Positions 1 through 4,612 of a stretch of 5,934 bases of DNA are shown one piece after another. Numbering within the stretch: the stretch's first letter is position 1; every line of letters begins with the position of its first letter. The notes below the pieces were generated by a model. It made no database searches, had not been told where the DNA came from, and saw only the letters and a list, made by a program, of their open reading frames with translations. The translations under genes were made by a program, and so were the position numbers. The stretch lies in NCBI GenBank assembly GCA_031288855.1, contig JAITQQ010000126.1, positions 1-5,934 of the forward strand. Direction: 5' to 3'. This DNA comes from Prevotellaceae bacterium. GTDB taxonomy: Bacteria > Bacteroidota > Bacteroidia > Bacteroidales > UBA932.

Positions 1-129
1 CTTTGTAACAGTGACGACGTCAATACAAACCTTGCATACTGTGCTGATACAACGAAACTTTTGATGATTTTTAATCTTGGATATAAAAGGGGAAATTTGA
101 CTGAACTAGTCAAATCGGAACAAAGATAA
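1..129 (+). CDS. Possible C-terminal end of an unidentified protein (5' truncated by window edge)
   Basis: One plus-strand frame is open from the first base of the window to a TAA at 127-129, giving 42 codons that end in ...TELVKSEQR. I do not recognise the sequence and see no diagnostic motif. An open stretch this short can occur by chance, and a second plus frame is also open as far as about position 62. A perfect 7-bp AT-rich inverted repeat (131-147) directly follows the stop, as might be seen at a gene end. Against the call, a candidate minus-strand -7 box lies at 121-128, which would instead suggest a leftward gene beginning outside the window. Treat as tentative. Confidence 0.25.
   Translation, partial: LCNSDDVNTNLAYCADTTKLLMIFNLGYKRGNLTELVKSEQR
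95..115. repeat. Perfect palindrome, 8-bp arms with 5-nt loop
   Basis: ATTTGACT (95-102) and AGTCAAAT (108-115) are exact reverse complements around gaact. The element is too AT-rich and lacks the T-tract of an intrinsic terminator. It lies just downstream, in the leftward sense, of a candidate minus-strand -7 box at 121-128, so it would cover the start site of such a promoter. It could be an operator or a 5' leader hairpin of a gene to the left. Function not shown. Confidence 0.4.
121..128 (-). promoter_or_regulatory. Candidate minus-strand Bacteroidota -7 box
   Basis: Read on the minus strand this is TATCTTTG, an exact match to the Bacteroidota -7 consensus TAnnTTTG. No good TTG -33 element is visible at the usual distance. 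Support comes from a 24-nt segment (120-143) that matches the dnaX upstream region (3661-3684) at 21 of 24 positions, including the same box. The gene it would drive is not in the window: the leftward 120 nt show only a six-codon ATG ORF, so the leader would be over 100 nt. Confidence 0.35.
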
Positions 130-130
130 G

Positions 131-147
131 CATTATTTTGAATAATG
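131..147. repeat. Short AT-rich inverted repeat
   Basis: CATTATT (131-137) and AATAATG (141-147) are perfect reverse complements with a 3-nt loop. The repeat begins one base after the possible TAA at 127-129. The stem has only two G:C pairs at most and no T-run follows, so a terminator role would be weak. It partly overlaps the 24-nt segment shared with the dnaX upstream region. Confidence 0.3.
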
Positions 148-178
148 CGTGATGAATTGTTAATTATTTCTAACGGAT

Positions 179-232
179 GGCATACCTGTCTTGTAGAGAC
201 GCGGCATGCCACGTCTCTACAAGTGGGCAATG
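179..232 (+). repeat. REP-like repeat, copy 1 (5' flank of transposase)
   Basis: This is a 54-bp unit: GGCATACCTGTC, then a palindrome, then GTGGGCAATG. The palindrome is 190-223, with 12-bp perfect arms (190-201 and 212-223) around a centre that holds the self-complementary GGCATGCC (203-210). A single C/A mismatch beside the core gives the element an orientation. The 5' arm carries GTAG (193-196), the tetranucleotide that RAYT enzymes recognise at the foot of REP hairpins in characterised systems. The whole 54 bp recurs at 987-1040 with two differences, which compensate each other in the stem. The ATG at 206 lies in the core and opens a fortuitous frame reading MPRLY. Confidence 0.9.
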
Positions 233-256
233 TACCACATTTCCGCAGAAAGGTTT

Positions 257-284
257 TTTGTTTCAAATAAAAAATGTAATTTTG
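257..284 (+). promoter_or_regulatory. Candidate promoter of the REP-associated transposase
   Basis: TAATTTTG at 277-284 fits the Bacteroidota -7 consensus TAnnTTTG. A TTTG at 257-260 could be the -33 element, although the 16-nt gap is slightly short. The expected start of transcription near 290 lies upstream of the ATG at 344 but downstream of the ATG at 206, which supports translation from 344 and a leader of about 50 nt. The promoter lies between REP copy 1 and the gene. Confidence 0.45.
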
Positions 285-343
285 CATCGCATTGTCGTTA
301 TGTGCCACATTTATACATAATACAAAACAACGGTTACACTCAT

Positions 344-973
344 ATGTCAGACGAAAAATTTCAAAACAAATACAGAATACCTTCTGCACGGGCTGTGTGG
401 CATGATTACGGTGGCGGTGCGTATTTTATTACGGTGTGTACAAAAAACCGTGTGCATTATCTTGGTGAGATTGTGCATATTAACACCCCTCAAAACGATA
501 CGATAATGCAATTATCCCCAATCGGGCAATTCTTGACCGACAAAATTATTAACATTACGCTACATCAACCCTACGCTGAAATTCCGCTGTTTGTTGTAAT
601 GCCTAATCATTTTCATCTGATTGTTCTTATTGACGGTAATAAAATACCCTATCAACGCCGCAATGTAAAGACGCGGCATGCCTGTCCTGTAGAGACGCGG
701 CATGCCACGTCTCTACATGGTGCATCAATACAGGCCGCATTGACACGACAGACAATGCAAAAAATAGCCAATTTACAAGGTTGGTTGTCTGTCGCAATCG
801 GTGGTATAAAATCCGCTGTAACAAAATTCGCCGACGCAAACGGCATTGAATTCGCGTGGCAACCACGTTTCGATGACCGTATTATTCGCAACCAATATGA
901 AATGAACCGAATTGCCGAATACATTGAGAACAATCCCGCAAGCTGGGAAACCGATTGTTTTAACGAACAATAA
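344..973 (+). CDS. REP-associated tyrosine transposase (RAYT), Y1/IS200-like HUH family
   Basis: A single-domain Y1 transposase of the RAYT group (209 aa). RAYTs bind, nick and rejoin single-stranded REP hairpins using a histidine pair for metal binding and one tyrosine. Visible are the N-terminal KYRIPSARAVWHDYGGGAYF segment, the HUH motif in MPNHFH (H89, H91), and the C-terminal WQPRFDDRIIRN followed by EYIENNPASW, in which Y193 is the probable nucleophile. All key residues are present, so the gene appears intact. I start at 344 because family similarity begins within a few residues of this Met and a candidate promoter lies at 257-284; the frame stays open up to an ATG at 206, but that ATG lies in the REP hairpin. 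Residues 108-125 are encoded by an inserted REP copy (665-718), between the HUH motif and the Gly-rich WLSVAIGGIKSAV segment. The gene is AT-rich compared with dnaX and rmlD by eye, consistent with acquisition. It ends 3 nt before REP copy 3. Confidence 0.93.
   Translation: MSDEKFQNKYRIPSARAVWHDYGGGAYFITVCTKNRVHYLGEIVHINTPQNDTIMQLSPIGQFLTDKIINITLHQPYAEIPLFVVMPNHFHLIVLIDGNKIPYQRRNVKTRHACPVETRHATSLHGASIQAALTRQTMQKIANLQGWLSVAIGGIKSAVTKFADANGIEFAWQPRFDDRIIRNQYEMNRIAEYIENNPASWETDCFNEQ
665..719 (+). repeat. REP-like repeat, copy 2, inside the transposase gene
   Basis: A left module (665-686, GTAAAGACGC plus GGCATGCCTGTC) is followed by the palindrome 686-719. The inner arms are perfect (688-697 and 708-717). 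The second-outermost pair is a C/T mismatch (687/718), so the stem is slightly degraded compared with copies 1 and 3. The right flank GTGGGCAATG is missing: the sequence goes directly to GGTGCATC. It has the same orientation as the other copies. It is read through in the transposase frame, giving two TRHA-containing stretches (residues 108-125). Confidence 0.9.
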
Positions 974-976
974 TCC

Positions 977-1040
977 GTAAAGACGCGGCATACCTGTCAT
1001 GTAGAGACGCGGCATGCCACGTCTCTACATGTGGGCAATG
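977..1040 (+). repeat. REP-like repeat, copy 3 (3' flank of transposase; convergent gene junction)
   Basis: Left module 977-998, palindrome 998-1031 with 12-bp perfect arms (998-1009, 1020-1031), and right flank GTGGGCAATG ending at 1040. The 54 bp from 987 match copy 1 except 999A/191T and 1030T/222A, which pair with each other, so the hairpin is preserved. The copy fills most of the 81-nt gap between the convergent transposase and transporter stop codons, so its transcript hairpin could end or stabilise both mRNAs. No T-run follows on either strand, so it is not a textbook intrinsic terminator. Confidence 0.9.
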
Positions 1041-1054
1041 CGTCGTTCCTATGT

Positions 1055-1936
1055 TCAGCCTTTCTTCTTCACCTGCGTCAACAACAGGCCGGCTATGACA
1101 ACAAGTACGCCTGTAACGTTGCGCCCGGTCAGCAATTCATGGCCCAACATCGACGAAAAAAGCAACGTCACCACCGGCATCAACGTAGAAAACATATTGG
1201 CACGAACTACCCCAATGTGATGTATGCAGTTGACATAAAAAATAAACGACAACGTGGAGGGCAACAGTGCCAAAAGAATTAACGGATACAGGTTCTCGAA
1301 GGAAAAAGCAAAACGGCACAACGCTTCGTGCTCCGGAAAAGTAAACGGCAAAAACAGGAGCGCGCCCAACACGTTTTGGAAAACTACTATCGTAAATACG
1401 TTATATTTCGAAGATAATTTTTTAACGACCAAAGAATATCCAATCGTTGAAAGCACGGCGCAAAACAGCATCAGCACGCCGAACGGATTTACCTTTATCG
1501 ACATTTCTTCATCCAAGACCGATAAGAGAACGCCTGCCACCGCCATCACCGCACCGAAAACATTAAGTTTGCTCACCCTTTCCTTATACACCAGAAAGCC
1601 CAGCAGCATGGCGAACAGCGGAATGGTAGAAACAATCACCGAAGCGGTAGTGGGCGTGGTTAGTTGAATGCCTTTGGTTTCGCCGATAAAATACAAAAAC
1701 GGCTCGAACAGCGCCATCAGGAGTATCCATTTCAGGTCTGCAAGCTCAGGCCGCTGCAATTTTCCGAAGCCAAAAGAAACGAGCGATAACAGAACGGCCG
1801 AAATAGTAAGCCGCGCCGTTAAAAGGCTGAACGAGGGAAACCCCAAGCCAAGTAACTGGCCGACCCACACAAACGACATGCCCCAGAAGAGAATTGCAAG
1901 TAAAATGCCCATATATATCCATGCGCCATTCTTCAT
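1055..1936 (-). CDS. EamA/DMT-superfamily inner-membrane transporter
   Basis: A 293-residue, very hydrophobic protein of the drug/metabolite transporter superfamily. It shows two tandem EamA repeats (roughly residues 7-140 and 152-288) and about ten predicted membrane segments (about 6-26, 35-57, 70-88, 98-116, 125-141, 151-169, 181-200, 216-236, 243-264, 273-289). Family hallmarks are the YKERVSKLNVFGAVMAVAGV segment closing repeat 1 and its counterpart GHELLTGRNVTGVLVVIAGL closing repeat 2. The C-terminus ends in a lysine-rich tail. Such proteins export or import small metabolites (amino acids, nucleobases, other solutes), but substrate cannot be read from sequence. The start at 1936 is supported by GGGAG about 6 nt upstream. 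The gene lies 18 nt after dnaX on the same strand, so co-transcription is likely even though the functions look unrelated. Confidence 0.92.
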   Translation of the reverse strand: MKNGAWIYMGILLAILFWGMSFVWVGQLLGLGFPSFSLLTARLTISAVLLSLVSFGFGKLQRPELADLKWILLMALFEPFLYFIGETKGIQLTTPTTASVIVSTIPLFAMLLGFLVYKERVSKLNVFGAVMAVAGVLLSVLDEEMSIKVNPFGVLMLFCAVLSTIGYSLVVKKLSSKYNVFTIVVFQNVLGALLFLPFTFPEHEALCRFAFSFENLYPLILLALLPSTLSFIFYVNCIHHIGVVRANMFSTLMPVVTLLFSSMLGHELLTGRNVTGVLVVIAGLLLTQVKKKG

Positions 1937-1954
1937 ACGTTACTCCCATGGGCT

Positions 1955-3652
1955 TTACCTTATATCTAATTTCATAATTTGCTTCAATTGGGACACAGCA
2001 GGATAGCGCTCCACCAGAAAACGGAGCTTTTCATCATGCGTATAAGGCTTTGTACTTCTCGCACTCCCGGCGTCTACCGTGATATTCAGCTTAATGTTGT
2101 CATTTTGCAACCTGTCGCGCAGAAAATCCAGTACAATCCCATTATCCTCCATCCATGTTTTTTGTACGGCATTCCACACCGGAAAACTCACGATGTTATC
2201 TTCCTTCAATACCGGTGAAGATTTTTGCAGTGCCGCAGCCAAACGCGGCTTGTCGGCTACGCTCGACACCAGCGCTGCCCAAGTATCCGTTAGTTGTTCC
2301 TGTGTAAACGGATTATTTCTTTTTTGCGCCTCATCTTCTTTTACTATTGACTCCGGTTCTTCTGCCAAAGCCTCTTTCAGCGAAAAAGTCCGGGTATCTT
2401 GCGGAACGGGTGCAGGAGGAGGAGATGGTACAGGAGAAGGCTGCGGTGCAGGAGATAAAGATGGAGAAGGTGCAGGAGGAGGTTGTGGCGCACGTACCGG
2501 ATGGATTACCGGAGGCGGCGTATCTTTTTCCGCTACTTCGGCACTATCGTTTTTTTTTTCGAGGCCGATATTCGACAACCGCAACAAGGCGAGTTCGACG
2601 TGCAGGCGCGGGTTTCCACTCGCTTTGTACCCCATCTCGCAAGCATTGGTGAGCTGCAACGCTTCATACAAAAAAGCATGCGAAACTTGTGCAGCCTGCG
2701 CCTCATAACGCTTTGCCACAGCATCGCCGACTTCAAGCAGCGACAGCGTGCGGATATCTTTACACACCAACAAATCGCGAAAATGGATGCTCAATCCTGC
2801 AATGAAATGTTGCGCATCAAAACCTTTGGACAGCACTTCATCAAACAAGAGCAGCGCATCGGCATAGTGGTGGTTAACGACATGGCCGGTTAATTTGAAA
2901 TAGTATTCATAATCGAGTACGTTCAGGTTTTCGATTACATTGGCATACGTCAAATTGTTGCCGCAAAAAGCCACTGCCTGGTCATAAATGGAAAGTGCAT
3001 CGCGCATCGCGCCATCGGCTTTCTGCGCAATTACATTCAGCGCTTCGGTTTCCGCCGTTACACCCTCTTTGGTCGCAATTTTCGCCAAATGTTTCACCAT
3101 GTCGGGAATGGAAATACGGTTGAAATCGTATATCTGGCAACGTGACAAAATAGTAGGGAGTATCTTGTGTTTTTCGGTGGTGGCCAAAATAAAAATCGCA
3201 TGCGCCGGCGGCTCTTCCAGCGTTTTCAGAAACGCATTGAACGCACTTGACGAAAGCATGTGCACTTCATCAATAATATATACGCTGTAATGTCCTATTT
3301 GCGGCGGCACACGCACCTGCTCGGTAAGCACCCGGATATCGTCTACCGAATTGTTGGAAGCCGCATCCAATTCGTGAATACTGTAGGAACGGCCTTCGGC
3401 AAATGAACGGCACGATTCACATTCGCCGCATGCTTCCAATTCCGGAGTAAGATTTTGGCAATTAATCGTCTTTGCGAAAATACGTGCACACGTTGTTTTT
3501 CCCACACCGCGCGGGCCGCAGAACAAATACGCATGCGCCAACTGCTTGCGTTGAATGGCATTCTTCAGCGTTGTTCCAATATTTTCTTGCCCCACAACCG
3601 ACTCAAAGGTCATGGGGCGGTACTTTCTTGCCGATACGATAAAATGTTCCAT
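1955..3652 (-). CDS. dnaX: DNA polymerase III subunit gamma/tau (clamp-loader ATPase)
   Basis: The 565-residue clamp-loader motor subunit, which uses ATP to load the beta sliding clamp and, in its long form, couples polymerase and helicase. The AAA+ core spans about 1-180: Walker A GPRGVGKT (46-53), zinc-binding cysteines C65, C75, C78 and C81, Walker B/DEVH (128-131), TLEEPP (144-149), sensor 1 in LATTEKHKILPT, and the SRC arginine-finger motif (170-172). Sensor 2 GAMRDAL is at 214-220. Domain III runs to about 360. A proline-rich linker (about 379-418) and a C-terminal tau-type region (about 420-565) follow. The start fits the family N-terminus (FIVSARKYRPMTF). A -7 box lies only about 9 nt upstream, implying a very short leader. 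A run of ten A residues (2550-2559) lies at codons 365-368, where gamma and tau diverge (see separate entries). Confidence 0.97.
   Translation of the reverse strand: MEHFIVSARKYRPMTFESVVGQENIGTTLKNAIQRKQLAHAYLFCGPRGVGKTTCARIFAKTINCQNLTPELEACGECESCRSFAEGRSYSIHELDAASNNSVDDIRVLTEQVRVPPQIGHYSVYIIDEVHMLSSSAFNAFLKTLEEPPAHAIFILATTEKHKILPTILSRCQIYDFNRISIPDMVKHLAKIATKEGVTAETEALNVIAQKADGAMRDALSIYDQAVAFCGNNLTYANVIENLNVLDYEYYFKLTGHVVNHHYADALLLFDEVLSKGFDAQHFIAGLSIHFRDLLVCKDIRTLSLLEVGDAVAKRYEAQAAQVSHAFLYEALQLTNACEMGYKASGNPRLHVELALLRLSNIGLEKKNDSAEVAEKDTPPPVIHPVRAPQPPPAPSPSLSPAPQPSPVPSPPPAPVPQDTRTFSLKEALAEEPESIVKEDEAQKRNNPFTQEQLTDTWAALVSSVADKPRLAAALQKSSPVLKEDNIVSFPVWNAVQKTWMEDNGIVLDFLRDRLQNDNIKLNITVDAGSARSTKPYTHDEKLRFLVERYPAVSQLKQIMKLDIR
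2399..2518 (-). other. Proline-rich flexible linker of DnaX with short internal repeats
   Basis: Residues about 379-418 of DnaX are dominated by Pro, Ala and Ser, in repeated PxPxP patterns, and link the clamp-loader core to the tau C-terminus. The coding DNA contains the 14-mer GGTGCAGGAGGAGG (plus-strand sense) twice, at 2409-2422 and 2469-2482, exactly 60 bp apart, which suggests past in-frame repeat expansion. On the plus strand the same region reads as a Gly-rich frame, which is an artefact. Confidence 0.75.
2544..3652 (-). other. Predicted short gamma-like DnaX isoform made by slippage
   Basis: If one extra A is added to the A10 run (or the ribosome slips -1), reading continues Glu365-Lys-Lys-Lys-Arg and stops at TAG (2544-2546), giving a 369-residue protein. 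If one A is lost, reading goes through Thr-Ile-Val-Pro-Lys to TAG at 2533-2535, giving 372 residues. Either product keeps the AAA+ core and domain III and lacks the Pro-rich linker and tau C-terminus, as gamma does in organisms that make both forms. The isoform is inferred from sequence only. Confidence 0.45.
2550..2559 (-). other. Slippery A10 run in dnaX (probable gamma/tau recoding site)
   Basis: The coding strand reads GAA AAA AAA AAC: ten A residues in a row, containing the heptamers A AAA AAA and A AAA AAC in the zero frame. It lies immediately after domain III. No Shine-Dalgarno-like stimulator is evident upstream and I see only weak 4-bp stems downstream, so transcriptional slippage (known for the A9 run of Thermus dnaX) looks more likely than the E. 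coli type of ribosomal frameshift. Confidence 0.55.
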
Positions 3653-3661
3653 AAGTTTCTA

Positions 3662-3669
3662 CAAAGATA
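3662..3669 (-). promoter_or_regulatory. Candidate dnaX promoter -7 box
   Basis: On the minus strand this is TATCTTTG, a perfect TAnnTTTG match, ending 10 nt before the dnaX ATG. Transcription would begin within a few nucleotides of the start codon, giving a nearly leaderless mRNA. No TTG -33 element is seen at 17-23 nt. The surrounding 24 nt (3661-3684) recur at 120-143 with 21 identities. Confidence 0.5.
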
Positions 3670-3677
3670 GTAATTAT

Positions 3678-3706
3678 TTTGAATTTAAAAAATATTACTA
3701 ACTTCG
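3678..3706 (+). promoter_or_regulatory. Candidate rmlD promoter
   Basis: TTTG (3678-3681) and TAACTTCG (3699-3706) are separated by 17 nt. The second is one mismatch from TAnnTTTG. Transcription would start near 3712, about 14 nt before the rmlD ATG. It lies back to back with the dnaX -7 box in the 73-nt divergent region. Moderate to weak evidence. Confidence 0.35.
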
Positions 3707-3725
3707 TGTTGCCGAAATTAAGAGA

Positions 3726-4601
3726 ATGGATAAAAAAATACTTATTACCGGATGCAATGGACAATTGGGGCGCGGCCTGCAGGAAGCGGCTATCCGTTAT
3801 CCCGCGCTGCAATTGTTGTGTACCGATATTCACAATTTAGACCTTACCAGCAACGATGAGGTGATGGCTTACGCACTCGAACATCATCCTGCGTTCATTA
3901 TTAATTGCGCGGCCTACACTGCCGTGGACAAGGCGGAAGACGAAGAAGACAAGGCTTTCGCCATTAACGCCGCTGCCGTAGAAAACCTCGCCAAAGCAGT
4001 CGGCGCATGCCGGGCACGCCTCATACACATTTCTACCGATTATGTTTTTGACGGAACAAAAACGACGCCTTATACCGAAGAAGACGCGCCAAATCCGCAG
4101 TCGGCGTATGGAAGAAGTAAACTCGCCGGCGAGCAAGCCGCCTTGTCGCACCCGCAAACTATGGTGATACGCACCGCATGGCTTTATGCCTGCGAAGGAA
4201 ATAATTTTGTAAACACCATGCTGCGACTTGGGGCTGAACGCCCCACCCTCAATGTGGTGAACGACCAACACGGCTCTCCCACCTATGCCGCCGACCTTGC
4301 CGAAACGCTACTCGCCATCATCGACAAGGTGATTTGCGGCGAAAAGAAATTCGTTCCGGGCGTGTATCATTACACCAACGAGGGCGTGTGCACGTGGTTT
4401 GATTTTGCGCAACGCATCATGCAGCTCGGGCGTCGCCATTGCGCCATACAGCCGGTAAGCACCGCCGGGTATCCGACCAAAGCCGTACGCCCAAAATACA
4501 GCATACTGAGTAAAGAAAAAATCAAAACAACATACGAGCTCGCCATTCCCTCATGGGAAGACGCGCTCGCGCGATGTTTTCAAAAAAAATGTATAACCTA
4601 A
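3726..4601 (+). CDS. rfbD: dTDP-4-dehydrorhamnose reductase
   Basis: A cytoplasmic short-chain dehydrogenase/reductase (291 aa, normal family length), also called RmlD. It reduces dTDP-4-dehydro-L-rhamnose to dTDP-L-rhamnose with NAD(P)H, the last step of rhamnose donor synthesis for O-antigen, capsule or glycoprotein glycans. It shows the dinucleotide-binding G9-x-x-G12-x-x-G15 (GCNGQLG), INCAAYTAVDKAE (59-71), HISTDYVFDG (101-110), the catalytic YGRSK with Tyr128 and Lys132, the NDQHGSPTYAADLA substrate region (179-192), and the RPKYSIL motif near 255-261. It starts 73 nt from the divergent dnaX start. The 3' end carries an A8 run (4582-4589), and the sugar mutase begins 11 nt after its stop. 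rmlA, rmlB and rmlC are not in the window. Related sugar-nucleotide reductases are possible, but the motifs fit RmlD well. Confidence 0.93.
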   Translation: MDKKILITGCNGQLGRGLQEAAIRYPALQLLCTDIHNLDLTSNDEVMAYALEHHPAFIINCAAYTAVDKAEDEEDKAFAINAAAVENLAKAVGACRARLIHISTDYVFDGTKTTPYTEEDAPNPQSAYGRSKLAGEQAALSHPQTMVIRTAWLYACEGNNFVNTMLRLGAERPTLNVVNDQHGSPTYAADLAETLLAIIDKVICGEKKFVPGVYHYTNEGVCTWFDFAQRIMQLGRRHCAIQPVSTAGYPTKAVRPKYSILSKEKIKTTYELAIPSWEDALARCFQKKCIT

Positions 4602-4612
4602 ACCAAAAAATT

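Noticed and set aside
206..343. N-terminal extension of the transposase from the ATG at 206
   Set aside because: The ATG lies in the core of REP copy 1, the added 46 residues show no family similarity, and a candidate promoter lies downstream of it at 257-284. Start 344 fits the family N-terminus.
998..1031. Textbook intrinsic terminator
   Set aside because: The hairpin is strong but no T-run follows it on either strand. It is annotated as a REP with a possible transcript-end role only.
179..1040. CRISPR array
   Set aside because: Only three repeat copies exist, spaced by about 300-450 bp and separated by coding sequence. The repeats are full palindromes next to a RAYT gene, and no cas gene is seen.
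179..1040. Classical insertion sequence with terminal inverted repeats, or IS200/IS605 element
   Set aside because: The flanking repeats are direct, not inverted, and no tnpB or target-site duplication is visible. The protein signature (YI..NP..W) fits RAYTs better than IS200/IS605 TnpA.
1254..2006. Plus-strand ORFs opposite the EamA transporter
   Set aside because: They are shadows of a well-supported membrane protein on the minus strand and have no recognisable motif.
2079..2708. Plus-strand ORF encoding a Gly-rich protein
   Set aside because: It is the antisense shadow of dnaX; the Gly-rich stretch mirrors the proline codons of the linker.
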